Part shown: piece after piece, positions 13,001 to 24,492 of the stretch
How the letters are laid out: each line of letters opens with the position of its first letter
Numbering within the stretch: the stretch's first letter is position 1
Assembly (NCBI GenBank): GCA_019022495.1
Contig: JAFEKR010000008.1
Coordinates: 310,001-374,000 of the forward strand
Reading direction: 5' to 3'
Length of the DNA: 64,000 nt
From: Epichloe hybrida
Lineage: Eukaryota; Ascomycota; Sordariomycetes; Hypocreales; Clavicipitaceae
The notes under the pieces: model-generated
The model's input: only the letters and a program-made list of their open reading frames with translations
Told to the model about the DNA's origin: nothing
The model's database searches: none
Program-made: the position numbers and the translations under genes

Positions 13001-14657
13001 ACTATTATTGAGCCCATCGCGTGCCTGCTGCGACTGACAATTCAATTTGGCCAGCTGCGAAGGAATCACCAATCAACAAGCCTCGCTCGTCCTGCTGCCA
13101 CTGCTGGTCAGTCTCATTAATTTTACCATTGTCTCAACGACCACCTTCTAGAAGAATTGCGGGCCCCGGGCCCCCAGGCTGGCCTCTCACTGGCGTCGGT
13201 GTACTTTGGCAAGCTAGGCGAATGCGCTACGAACAATCAAGTCACGGCTGCGAGAACGTCTACATAATAATGTGTGTCTGTAATATGTACGTCTGCTCTG
13301 GTTGACCCTGGCCCCGTCTCCAATGGCCAATAGAAAAAAGGCTCATGACGGAGTCGACCCCACCCCCCTGGGCCTTTCTCCTTTCTCATCAGACAAGTCA
13401 TCAGACAAGGGACAACGACGGGCCTCGTCTTCGGCAAACATTGGATAGGTCGCGACCAAGCAAAAAGGGGCGTGTGCTCGTCAGTCGCCATCTCGTATGT
13501 GTACGGAGTACTAGTCCGTATGTACTGCCCCATGGGCCATGTCCCATTCCATGGCGGCTGCATTTCCCGTACTGTCGGACTTGATCTAGCCCCCAACGTA
13601 ACCGTCCATCTGTCATGGGCAGCATTTAGGGCTCCGAGTTCCTCTGTGCTCCTGGGGTATCATTTCAAGCTTTTGTGCATGGCAGAGAGAGACGGGCAGG
13701 CACGAACTCACCTTTTCGCCTTGCCGTGCTCGAGACGTAAACCACACCATTGTTAGCGAACGAGAAACATCGTCACCCCTCGGCAGACCTGAGCTCACGA
13801 GTCTCGGATTTTTCGCCGCCTGTCAGGCCTGGATCCTCTTCTCTTGTTCTTCTCCTCCCAGGAATAGACAAGAACAGACAGACGCCTGCACAGAAGAGAG
13901 AAGGGGGTTGCCACGCCGTTGTGTGCGCGTTGTGTGCGCGTGCGTAATCCGTAGTCAGTACCGGTACCAACCAGTTACCTCGACGGGATGGATGGCCAGT
14001 GTACTGTACAGATTAGAACGGACGACATCCGTGTCGATGCTAGCATGTACATTATGTACGGTGGCCCGTTCGACCAAGCCAAGGCGCGCTGTTTACTGTA
14101 TGTATGTAGTTTCAATTTGCTGCAGACAACTGATGAGGCCAATTCCTATTAGCTCCCGTTCCTGGTCGCTCCATGTATAAGAGCCGGCCCTGGTCGGTCG
14201 ACAAAACTCAAATGTACCCGGCTCCAGTGCCGGGCCTTTTGGCATCACACGCCCCCTCCACAGCCATCCACAAGCATCCACAGCATCTGCCGTCCTGGGG
14301 AGGGATCCATCCGTGTATACAAGTAAAACTACTTACCCGCAACTTGCTGCTCGACTCCATCCATGTCGGCCATACGTGAGTCTTCTCCTGTTCCTACAAG
14401 TACTCATTCTCTCTCTCTCTCTCCCTACACGATTCGGCCTGTGGAAAGGGGGAGAAGAAAAAAAGCCACACGTTGTTGCCGTCTCATCGTCCAAACTCAA
14501 ATCCTACAAACCCAGCAGCATCGTCACTTTCACCTCTTTCCGTTGTCTATATTGCCACTACATCGGGACATAGAGAAAATATACTGCCGTGGGACATTAA
14601 AAGACTCCCTTGGCCCAGGTTGATAAATTTTGGCCTTTACATTCACTTACAAAAACA
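10037..14657. other. Long gene-free region upstream of the Ndt80-like regulator
   Basis: About 4.6 kb of normal composition without a convincing gene. Frames up to about 128 codons exist near 10167-10913 but lack domains, overlap on both strands and show no splice logic. It holds a poly-C run (about 11655-11669), a poly-A run (about 12231-12245) and TACGGAGTA motifs at 11580 and 13502. Fungal regulators often have long 5' regions, so part of this may be promoter and 5' UTR of the gene starting at 14724. Confidence 0.45.
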
Positions 14658-14658
14658 A

Positions 14659-14680
14659 CAGCAGCAGCAGCAGCAGCAGC
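14659..14680 (+). repeat. (CAG)7 microsatellite in probable 5' UTR
   Basis: Seven CAG units, followed by AACAGCAACGACAAC, lie 45-65 bp upstream of the start of the regulator gene. The frame continuous with the gene would read poly-Ala but has no ATG upstream of 14724, so I place the repeat in the 5' leader. Confidence 0.7.
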
Positions 14681-14715
14681 AACAGCAACGACAACCCGGA
14701 TCTGTCTGCAAAGAC

Positions 14716-14727
14716 ATGCGCCTATGA
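14716..14727 (+). promoter_or_regulatory. Minimal uORF (Met-Arg-Leu-stop) overlapping the main start
   Basis: ATG CGC CTA TGA starts at 14716. Its TGA (14725-14727) overlaps the main ATG (14724-14726) as ATGA. An upstream ORF ending on the start codon of the next is the classic termination-reinitiation arrangement and could dampen translation of the regulator. Whether this ATG is in the mature leader depends on the transcription start, which I cannot see. Confidence 0.5.
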
Positions 14728-16705
14728 TGACCACAGCAGCGTACCCAGCGGCCACCATGACGGAGCTTCGAGGAGAACCCGCTCACTCCAGTCTTTGGTC
14801 CAACTATGGCGGCTCTTCCCATCTGCCTAGCCGACTCGGAAGCATGGACTCGTCCATCCATGGTTCCTCATCAGCACATCTCTCAGCAAGACCGCGAGGA
14901 GAAATGCAACACCCTTATTCTTACAACCGATACCCCCAGGACGAATCGGCGTCCTATGAGCGACATAATTCATACACAGGCTTGAAACGGTCCTTCTCTC
15001 AGGCTGAACAGCCTGCATACCAAGAAATCGTTCACGACATGAGGGACGATGGCTCACGACTCACCATGAACCAAGACCACAAGTTGCTATCCTTCCGACG
15101 CTCCCAGGACAAGTCCACCGTTGTTGACCAGCGAGGCCGTGTACAACAACTCGATCTGTCTGCGCAGTTGCATGGCATGTTCTTCCTGTCCGAGATGCCA
15201 GCCAGCACAGGTGATGGTGCTGCGCTTCAGCCCGAGCTCACTTGCTACCGACGCAACTTATTCCAGATTAGTGGCTCACTGGTCATGCCGCGAGGCCAAC
15301 TGTCTGTCGTCAACGAGGCCAACGAGACACTCCCCGTCAGCAACCTGGAAGTTGCCGTCTCTGCCATCGAATCCGTCGACGGAAACCCAGTTCGACTCAT
15401 CGTCATTCCCTGGAAGACCCCTCCACCGAACTCCCCCGAAATTATTCAGGGCCCGGATCAAGAGCCCTCTCCTCTGCCACTTATTCCCTTCCAAGAAGAT
15501 GGAGCGGAGGCTAATGGCGAGTTTGCCGTTTATCCCATCGGCTGGCGTCGCCTCCAGTTCAGAATGTAAGTTGCCATTTGCACAAATACCGTTTCCCCGT
15601 CTGTCTCCAGCCTAACAGGCTTTTGCAGCGCAACTGCCAACAATGGCCGAAGAAAGGAGCTCCAGCAACACTTCGTCTTGCATTTGAAGGTGTTTGGTAC
15701 TCTGCCTGATAACTCCAAGGTCGTTCTATCAGAGTCGATTACTGCTCCGATCGTTGTTCGTGGTCGAAGCCCTCGAAATTTTCAGGCTCGTAAAGAAATT
15801 CCTCTTCTGGGCTCTAGTGCTGGCTCAAGAGGCCAGGCTTTGGTAGAGACTGGTCTCGGTGTTGTCGCCAGTGCCATCAGTCTCAAGCAGGGCGGCAAGG
15901 CCAGGAGTGTAGATATGCAGCTGCCCAGATCTGCGTTCACGTTTAGCCCACCCAAGCCACATAGCTCGAGCATAAGTGCTATGAGATCAAAGTAAGTCGG
16001 CCCCCAATTTTTTTTTTTTTTTTTTTGGAAACTAAGATCGAACTGACACTTCCCGTAACCAGCTCTTACCCATCTTGGACCTCGCAAGTCCCATCGACGA
16101 TGGCACCTGACTCGTATTCAAAATTGCCTCTCTCCGGATCCTCCGGCTTTGCAAGCGAACCACAGGAGCTCCCGCTCCATACTTCGATGCCATCATCATC
16201 CGTACCCCTCCCACTGGCGACAGCAGATCATGGCCAACCAGGTCTCCGGTCGCAATACAACTACACAACCACATCAACACCACACATACCTGGGAGCACT
16301 GTCACGATTGGGTCTGAGAGCACCTTCACCATGCCTCGATACATGGATGGCAACCCCAGACCATCTAAAAGTCCACGACACCACAGCCATCAATCCATCC
16401 ACAGCAATAGCTCGATCCAGCACGCTGAAGGCCCAGACTACAGGTATGGCTCTTTTCGCGGCATGAACAGTGGTGTAGGTGATGTCTCCCCTGGGGGCAA
16501 TCCTCCGGCGGGCAGAGACTACTACCCGTCAGCGAATACATGGACCACGGCAGCCGCTGAGCCAAGTTCAACCCTCTCGTATGCCAGCCATGATGGGAGA
16601 TCCTATCCCGGGGTTCCGCCTTTGAAGCAGGAGACTCCATCTTACGACAGCAGTGCCCGTGGATCCTTTGACAGCATGAACAATTATTCATGGACCGCAG
16701 CATAA
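14724..16705 (+). CDS. vib-1: Ndt80/PhoG-type transcription factor, VIB-1/XprG-like
   Basis: Three exons (14724-15565, 15629-15991, 16063-16705) give 615 residues; the introns are 63 and 71 nt, the first with a CCTAAC branch site. The start is the first in-frame ATG (MMTTAAYP...). After a low-complexity N terminus, residues about 115-390 form an Ndt80-type DNA-binding domain: KLLSFRRSQDKSTVVDQRG, HGMFFLSEMP, TCYRRNLFQISG, YPIGWRRLQFRI, then HFVLHLKVFGTL and the APIVVRGRSPRNFQ segment. The C terminus is Ser/Pro-rich and disordered. VIB-1/XprG proteins are nuclear regulators of heterokaryon incompatibility cell death, secreted proteases and hydrolases, and carbon or nitrogen starvation responses; that role is inferred from family likeness. 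Ascomycetes carry several Ndt80 paralogues, so the exact orthologue is less certain than the family. Confidence 0.85.
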
Positions 16706-17709
16706 TTGAGCGATTGGACCTAAGCCACCTGAGGAATATCTGGCGATCAGAGTACTTCAGCAGCTTTCAGACTTTTGGTGTGTTTCTGCATGCCGGAAGA
16801 CACCGGAATTCGCAACCCCTCTTCGTCTTTCTCTTCTAGTTGTGTCATACTATTCGGGTTTTATCACATACCGCCAGTTTGCTGTTGTTGCTTGGCGATC
16901 AAGAACATGGGTCAATTGTCACATTGCGGAACCCACCACATTCAATCCAACCATACATGTACATATAGGCATCTACGGCTTACAGAGTACATAAAAGGCT
17001 CTCGGATAAGATGCCCACGATGCACGTTCTGGGATCCAGTGCTTGGGTGGCGTGAGTAGTGTAGCCTGATGGCAAATGGTCTGTCAACTTGGCTACGTAC
17101 CATGAACATGAAGGCCTGGACAAAATTGGGAAAGGTAGTGGGACAATGGAGTTTTGGAGGCGGGCTTTTCCTTTTCTTTCACGGCGTTGGGAGGGGAACC
17201 ATTCGAGTGTTGAGAGCTGTAATCAGCACATCTTTTATTTTGTTTTATTTTTTTGTACGGAGTGTCGTCTTCGCACATGTATTTTGTCTGCTCGACAGTC
17301 CGTCGGGTCCAGGACTTGAGGATATTTTCTTGCGCTTCTTGAATAGTAGCATTCAAGTTGAATTGAATTCTGGCCAGTTTTTCCGAGGCCATGAGAGCTT
17401 AGACTGTTGTTAAAAGATCTGGTGCATCGAGTCCTGTCAAGTCGGACCCATTGATGTTAGCGCGAATGGTCTTGTGGGCAGCGAACGAGCGGCTAATAGC
17501 TAGCGCTTATTTAGTAGCGAAAGGTTCAAGTGGATGGCAGGCTCGGACGATAAGATAAGGAAGTTGGCCCCCAACTTTCTTGGCTCTGATGCATCGGATA
17601 GATATTACAACAAAAATTCCAGATTGCTAAATCGCCGTTTACGAGCTCGCTTCCCACGGCGCATGCGCTGGGAAAATCGCCAGTCGGAGCAGGTATCAGA
17701 GGAGAAAAC
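16706..17709 (+). other. 3' UTR and intergenic region
   Basis: No gene supported. Probable 3' trailer of the regulator followed by the promoter of the next gene. A TACGGAGTG variant motif lies at 17256. The frames here are short and lack domains. Confidence 0.5.
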
Positions 17710-18569
17710 ATGTTCGAACTCCCCGAGGCCAAAAGGTCAGTCACCGTGGTGAGCCACAGCCTCGAATTATCGAAACTGAGCTAAAGACCCAGTTATTTGC
17801 CAGAGTTGGTCGCGAGGAGCTCTACGCGTCAGACGCGGACTCGTGGAGCGACGCAGTCGAAGAGACAATCGACTCGCATCTGAAGGCGCGGCTCAATGCA
17901 CAGATTGCCAAGTCACTGGGCTTAGATGCCCAAAAGACTGGCCAACAGTCCGAACAGCCCGAGCTGCAGACCTCTCGCCTCCCCCCAATCAGGGCCGGAA
18001 GCAACAAGACGGCGGACGACGAGCACGACAACGGCGATCTAGGCGAGTTCGAATTCCGCCTCTTCTCCTCGGCCGCCCCTGCCAAGGTCACACTGGAAGA
18101 TGAATCAGCGCGACCCCATGAGGGTGCATTGGCTTACCCACGACCGTCCTCGTTCTACGCAGTGAGAAAAATTCCCGACAAACTCAGAAGCGAGTATCGT
18201 TATGCCGCGGTGAGCGGCGAAGAGGTGATCCTGGGATCGCATCGACCCTCATGGGGGTTGGAACATGCTTGGAAAGTCACCAGGACCACTGTAACGCGCA
18301 AGGCCGGGGCTGGTGAGAAGGATGGGGTGTCGACGCATGTAGATGGCGACGACGGAGGTGGGAGGAGGAAACGGCCGGGGAAGAGGAGGAGGATAACGGA
18401 TAGGCAGAAGGCGAGGGCGAAGAGGGAGGGGGAGGTGGCGGAGAAGATGAAGGCGGTGGAAAAGGAAGAGCAGTTGAGGGAGAAGAAGAAGAGGTTGAAT
18501 CGGCTGAAGAAGCTGAGGAAGAGGGCGAAGAGTAAGGAGATGAAGGCCGGGGAGGAGGGCAACAAGTGA
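17710..18569 (+). CDS. DUF2011 family protein (uncharacterised, basic C terminus)
   Basis: Two exons (17710-17735 and 17804-18569; 68-nt intron, branch GAGCTAAAG) encode 263 residues. The first exon carries only MFELPEAK plus two bases of an Arg codon; the second continues VGREELYASDADSWSDA. The MFELPxAKRVxREELY start is the hallmark I associate with the fungal DUF2011 family. Residues about 20-150 hold the conserved part, with FEFRLFSS and the RPSSFYAV / WKVTRTTV segments. From about residue 195 the chain is a Lys/Arg/Glu-rich helix with KRPGKRRR, likely a nuclear or nucleolar localisation signal and coiled coil. Function is unknown. Strong codon bias toward AGG/GAG near the end comes from the charged repeats. 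Confidence 0.8.
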
Positions 18570-19170
18570 TGGGGATTCTGGGATGCTGCGAGCAATTAAT
18601 TGTACATGGCTAGGCAATGCATGCGAGATGATACCAGTTCGGACAATGTAGTTCTTCTTTCGATTCCCCCTTCCCCCTCCCCTCCTCCATGTTTCCTTTC
18701 GATTGAGTGTCTGGAGTGCTCGCCAATTCAATAGACGAGCTGCCCGTTTCTTGCTTCTTGCTTCTTGCTTCTTGCCGTCAGAGAGAGGCCCAGGTCCAAC
18801 GCCAAAATTCCAGGCAGCAGCCAATCAACTACGCTGCCTTCGCATCCACCACCAACAACGTCCACCAACAAACAGCGTCCACCAACGTCACGTCACGTCA
18901 CGTCCACGGATCCACCGACGACCACCGACGACCACCTCGAGCTTCGACAGCTTCTGCTGAGCACCACCTCTCCAACTGCACTGCACGCGCGACATCTGAC
19001 AGCATCGCCCACAGCCGAGCAATCACGAATAGATGGACTGAAACCCGAGCCAGCAACTTCCAGCACTTGGCCGACGCGCAATGCGTCTAGCAAGGACGGC
19101 GTTTGCAAGATCCCCGACCTAAAATCTTCCTGCACATCCCAACCTCTTTCACAGCGCAACTCTTCGGAAC
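18570..19170 (+). other. Intergenic and promoter region of ham-2
   Basis: Open frames run through on both strands (18703-19199 plus, up to about 144 codons; 18893-19732 minus) but lack domains and are most likely chance in this moderately GC-rich, CACC/CGTC-rich stretch. It includes TTCTTGC repeated about four times near 18748-18775, and CACGTC repeats near 18886-18903. Confidence 0.4.
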
Positions 19171-22100
19171 ATGTGGCCTGCATCCAAACCAGTTCCTGAG
19201 CAGGCGCCCGAGTCGCCCCGGCCCATGGACGATGTGACCGATACGGGAGAAGTTGCTGCAGGTGGTCGGGGAACGGAGCAGGTTGAGAAATTCCCGGTCC
19301 CGGCACCGCCTTCGCGACCGGGCCTTCAGCGAAATACATTTCCTTCTGGATTCGCAGCGACAGGAACAGGGCAAGGTGGTACGAACTCACAGCAGCAGCA
19401 GCAGCAACAGAGCCCTGCGCCAACTGATTCGCTATCGCTTCTCCAACTGCGCCGCATCGTCGCCGAAGTGAACCGAGCCGAATCCGCCGCTTACGACTTT
19501 GTCTACTCGGATATGGACTCGCATGCCGAAGAAATCGACGAGTGGTTCGTGTACCAGTTCTGGCAGTGGATTCGCCTGAGTGCGGCCCAAAAGGCATTCG
19601 AGTGGCATTGGAACCAGGAATCAGACGGCCAGAACTCGTGGGACGATGCAGACCATGACACGAGAGCCAGGTTTGTACGGGCCGCAATCGCAGGGGTGCA
19701 ATCCAACGATGCGGCATTGAAGTCTGCATCAATTGGCAAAATTGTCTATCTGGTCCTGGGGCGTTGGGGAGACACGGCGATGCCGAATGCTACGGACGGG
19801 CTTGGTCGTTCGATTGGGAGCAAATCGCAACTGCAAGCTATCAGGGCAGGTGTGGAATGCTTGACGTCGTTGGAGGGATTACCTGTGATTTGGGAGGCTC
19901 TGAGGAGCTGTTTTGAATTGCATTGGTAAGTACACGCACGCCCCTTTCAAGGGGTGAAATAAGGCTGTGCTGGGATCCGAGGGGAAAAAAAATAAAAAAG
20001 CTGTGTACTAATCTGAGGACGGCCAGGTCAGGGGATGTATACCAGCAAGCGAGCCCACAGGAGGCGCAGGAAGCGCAGGATGAATTAATGAATCTGATGA
20101 CGATTATGTACATTGCTATTCAGGAGACGTTGAATGATCCCCAGGACATGTCGTCGTCGTACAAGGCATTGCGTAAGTCGTGCGATCCTGGCTTGAAGAA
20201 GATGGTGACTAGAACTGACGGGCCGGTGTAGTGGAACTGAATCCAGGATTGGCGGACTTTATGCTGACGGCGACGTCGAAATTACGGTTGAATGAACAAA
20301 ACTCGATGCCGCTCACGCAGGTAAGTTGCACACCGCCGTGTGGCGATGGACAAACAAGATGTAACGGGAAGCTGACCTGGAGATGGGAAAAACAACACAG
20401 ATTTTCTTGTTATTCTGGAAATCCATCTTACTCGTTTTTGGCGGACTCAAGGACCTGGCCAAGATCAAGGCAGCCATGTCGGAAACAACAGGAGGTCCGG
20501 ACAAGACTACAATCACGGCGTCACCGCTGGACTACCATGTGTTCCGGCAGGAAATCACATCTAAATATCCTGCCTATGTTCCCCCGCAGCCTCTTCTACC
20601 CCTGGAAGACGAGACCGCCTCGTTGTTACCGCCGATACCGAATCAGCCAACGCGCAATAATGGCAACAATGGGATCATAGCAACACCGGGACATTCCCAG
20701 ATCGGTGGCGCTTCCATCCTGAACCAGCCTGTTCACATTGCGACGCCTGCGCCATCACCACCACCCTCGCCCGGCGTAGGCGGCAAGTCTGGAAAGAAAC
20801 AAAACTATCAGACTAACCAGAATTTTCCATTCATGTACCCTCCGCTAGATGCGACTAGTAACAGCGCTGGAGGCAAGGGAATGGCCGGCATAGATGACTC
20901 CATAGTCAGTCGGAGATGGGAAGGCAGCGACATTCCTGCGTCAATCCTAGAAGCCGGGGAGCTGTTCTCCACCAGGGTGCGCATGACGAGAGCCACGCGG
21001 CAAATGTGGGAAGAGCGAGAGAAGTTTCTCAAGTTTGATCGTGGATGGGCCGATGCCGATGCCGATGCCGACGAGGACGATGACGAGATTGAGGACCTCA
21101 ATCTCAACGAGCTGACACTAGAAGAGAGGGAGGTCCTGAGGGAGATCAGAGCTGAAGATAGGCCCAAGAAGTCAAATGCCGCCCAAAGTCACGGCGAGGC
21201 TGAGGAGGTGGACTTTGGTCCGCATCCGGACCAGTTGTCTGAGAGGGACAAGCAACGATTGACGGCCGTGGAGCGATTTTACAAGGAATCACTTCCTCAC
21301 CTCCAGTCTCTCGTCATTGTGCTGCTGCGACCTATTCTAGGCAATGTGACTGCCATTGTGGCCCAGCAGACGAATCAAATGTCGAATGGCGTGGCGGGTA
21401 GAGGCAACAGTAATCCTGGAACGAACAGCGGCCCGAATGGACCGAGAGCTCCGGACCTGTCCGGGCAGATTGTTGCGCAAGAAGAGCCGGATCCGTCGCC
21501 GGAGGAGATTGATGCGGCGAGGACTCGGGAGATTACGTCCAAAGCAACGACGGGCATCCTGCTGCTGCTGCTGAAATGGCTTCGACTTTCTCGTAAGTTT
21601 TTCCTGGCTGGAATTTCGGGGGGGGTTTTTTTTCCCCCCTCTTCTCTCTTCAATCTTCTCTTTAGTCGGCCGTATAATACCATGAACTGACTTGTGTTTT
21701 TGCTCAATAGACGTCCTCAAGTTTGAGTACGTTACTCAGCTCTTACTAGACTCGAATTACGTCCCGCTGGTACTGAAGCTTTTTGCCCATCAAGACGTCC
21801 AGCAGGTTGTTGACAGCAAGATGGATAGGGTCGAGAATAGGTAAGCAAAGCGACCGCCCGTCTCCTTTGAGTTGAGTCGCCGCCCCCCTGCTAACACGGT
21901 TTCCCAGTTTCTTCCAATTCTGTAATTTGCGTTCGAAATTCAAGGACAGGTCCGACAGTGACTCGGAAAACGAAGAAGAGGGGGCGGGGCACGCACAAGG
22001 CGGCGGGCAACAGAAGTCAAAAGAAAGCGAGCAGGGCTCGGAACAGGAAAGCGAAGACGAAGACGACGCTGTGCCGCCCCCCATCAAGAGAAACAGGTCT

Positions 22101-22793
22101 CCCGTAGCTGCCGCACCGGCCGCCGACGAGGAAGACGAAGAAGAAGAACAGGAGGAGGAGGGGGAGGAGGAGGACGCCGAGGCCGGTGACGATCAAGGCC
22201 CCACGCGGCCCGAGGTGGACGAACTCGGGTATCCCGTCAACGCGCCCCCAGAAGAACCCATCACCGACTTCTCATGGCGCAACTTCTTCTCCCTCATCAA
22301 TTACCTCCGCATTCTCCAGAAGATCTGCAAGAACAAGGCCCACCGCAACCTCCTCCTCGTGCAGTACAAATCCTCCACTATCCTCCGCAAATCCCTGCGC
22401 GTGCCCCAGCCCGAACTCCGTCTGTACACACTCAAGCTCTTCAAGAACCAGGTGCCCTACTGTGGGCGAAAGTGGCGGCAGTCCAACATGCGCGTCATCA
22501 CGGCCGTATACCTGCACTGTCGGCCGGAGCTGCGCGACGAGTGGCTCGCTGGCAGCGATGTCGACGCAGAGGTGGACTCGGCGCTGCCGCTGGAGCAGGC
22601 GCTCAGGGGCCTGACGCACTGGATGAACGTGACGAGGTATCCGGACAAGATTGCGCCGGATATACGGCTTGCGTTGAGAGACGAGCAGGACTTTTTCAGT
22701 CGCGAGCTGGAGAAGCTGGAGAAGCTGGAGGGGGGATGGGCGGAGGATCGGCTGGATGAGATGGAGTTGGAGCATGTGGAGGGGTGGGCTTAA
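19171..22793 (+). CDS. ham-2: STRIPAK scaffold subunit, HAM-2/PRO22/Far11/STRIP1 orthologue
   Basis: Six exons (19171-19925, 20027-20172, 20232-20320, 20401-21592, 21711-21840, 21908-22793) give 1065 residues, usual for the family; introns are 101, 59, 80, 118 and 67 nt. An N1221-type N-terminal domain covers roughly residues 85-480 (RRIVAEVNRAESAAYDFVY, WQWIRLSAAQKAFEWHWN, LKDLAKIKAAMSE). A DUF3402-type domain fills the C-terminal half, with FLLILQKICKN-like ILQKICKNKAHRNLLLVQYK, LKLFKNQVPYCGRKWRQSN and a final HWMN segment. There is a poly-Gln tract (about residues 75-81) and acidic linkers near 545-560 and 785-865. The protein is a core subunit of the striatin-interacting phosphatase/kinase complex, needed in filamentous fungi for hyphal fusion and fruiting-body development, and acts at nuclear envelope/ER membranes. 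No key block is missing. Confidence 0.93.
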
Positions 22794-23511
22794 GTTGGAA
22801 AGTATGATGTGGTTTCGTTATGAGTAGTTTTTTTATTTTTATTTTTTTTATTCATGGCGATTGGGGGGGGTGGGTAGATGTAGAATGAAGATAGATTCGT
22901 CACGTTGAGGCGTGTATACAAGTGTAATGCGTACGTACGTATCAACTCGATTTCCACGTCTACTTATTTCCTCGCCAAACCAGCCCGGTGACTCTCCCTG
23001 CTTCATAACACGCCTCTTTAATACGCAATACTTGTAAGCGGTACTTTTTCCTTGCCCCGTCTCGGACACCGCTTTTTTAATTTCAAGAAGATGGGATTGA
23101 AGAGGGAATGAATTGAGAGTATTGGATGCTCGATGGGCACGGCACGGTGTGTAGCTGTAGCACAGAGTACAAGATTCTTGATATACGTCGTCTGCTTCTT
23201 TTCTTCTTGGGCGGGCGTGTCGATTGAATAGCTTACAATTGTAGGGGGGATTGGACGGGTGAACTTGAGCGTTACGTTCTGTTGGCTAATGGGTCACGGT
23301 GTATTGGAAAACAATGCGAGTGATGGCTTCATCATCAGTACTGACTATTAAGTGTGGCGAATGGTCTGCCCGGAAGCTACTTGATCATAGCTATGTGCAC
23401 TAAACTAAAGAGGAGGAACGGCCTCGTTATCGCGAAGCCCGTAGGGAGGGAGACGAAGAGGTATTCATTATTTATTTACATCTTGTTTCAATGCCCCATC
23501 TCCCCGTAGGC
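22794..23511. other. Convergent intergenic region
   Basis: Probable 3' UTRs of the convergent ham-2 (+) and MARVEL (-) genes. A T-rich stretch with TTTTTTATTTTTATTTTTTTT lies around 22829-22850. No gene supported. Confidence 0.5.
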
Positions 23512-24492
23512 TCAGACAGGTTGGTGTACGCCGTCGGTATATCGATAATTGGCAGCAGGGGCAATGGGCTTTCCGGTGTGTGCGAGAGGCGGAGCGGTGC
23601 CGCTGGTGGTTGTGGCCATGCCGGGCTGGTTGTAGCCGTATCCAACTTCCTGCTTGTGGTAGTCGGCGCTGGCACCGCGGACGTCGTGATTTACAGTCGT
23701 GTTCTCGGTGGCGTAGCTTTGACGGGTGTGGTCGGCCTGGTCAGGGGTTGGGTGCTGGGGCAGTCGGTCGGACTCGGTGATGTCCTCGTGTTGGTTGCCT
23801 CGGAACCGTCCGAAGGAGCCGCCTCTACCGGCGCCAGAGCCAGACGTGTAGTTGTTCTTGGGGCCGGGACCAAAGCGCTTCTCCTTGCGGTGGTGGCGAA
23901 GCAGGACGACTTCCATGAGCATGGAGACGAGGAAGAAGAAGCTATTTTGATCGGTCAGCCATTCACTCGTCTGATTCGGGGATGGGGGACTACGTGCCGC
24001 CGTGTAGTTCAGACGCCGAGTTACTTACATGGCAGCGATGGACACGGCAAAACAGGCCGTTTGCAGGCGGCATGCCGTGTGGAAGCTGGGAAGTGCCGTG
24101 AACCCTCCTGACCCGGGCGCTTGGTCGCCCGACTGCCCACGACCAAATGGTGTGTCGACATAGCCGCCGCAGCTTCCTGTGCCGTTCTTGTTCACGATGG
24201 CCACATAGATGAAGCAGCCCATGAAGCAAAAGTCCAGCACGATTGCGATAATCGACGCGAATAATCGGCCGGCGACGCAACAGAGCAAGGCTAGACCGAT
24301 CAGGGTATACAGAACAGCCGCGCCCGAGATGCCCTCGACCGCGCGCACATTCGTATCAATGTGAAGGTCGTGGTTAGCTAGAGCCGCCAGGAAGTACGAG
24401 AAGATGCCGAGCACGAGGGCGGCACAGAGGAACTGTATCCCGCGAATGAACCATTGGAGGCCCTTGAGGGCTAGACCCGACTTTGCGCCCAT
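23512..24492 (-). CDS. MARVEL-domain four-TM membrane protein
   Basis: Two exons on the minus strand (24492-24029, 23941-23512; 87-nt intron with GTAAGT donor) encode 297 residues. Four hydrophobic segments lie at about residues 13-38, 54-75, 77-100 and 144-170, the arrangement of fungal MARVEL proteins. The intron falls within the fourth. After KNGTGSCGGYVDTPFG, a short Gly-rich loop separates TM3 and TM4. The tail (171-297) is hydrophilic and Gly/Asn/Gln/Tyr-rich (YTSGSGAGRGGSFGRF, HTRQSYATENTTVNHD), a disordered cytoplasmic tail. MARVEL proteins associate with membrane apposition, vesicle traffic or eisosomes; the role here is inferred only from topology. The start codon is the first ATG directly preceding TM1; an upstream in-frame extension has poor composition. 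Confidence 0.85.

Noticed and set aside
18893..19732. 279-codon minus-strand open frame
   Set aside because: It overlaps the 5' end of ham-2 on the opposite strand, lacks a domain and has an Arg/Ser/Pro-rich shadow composition.
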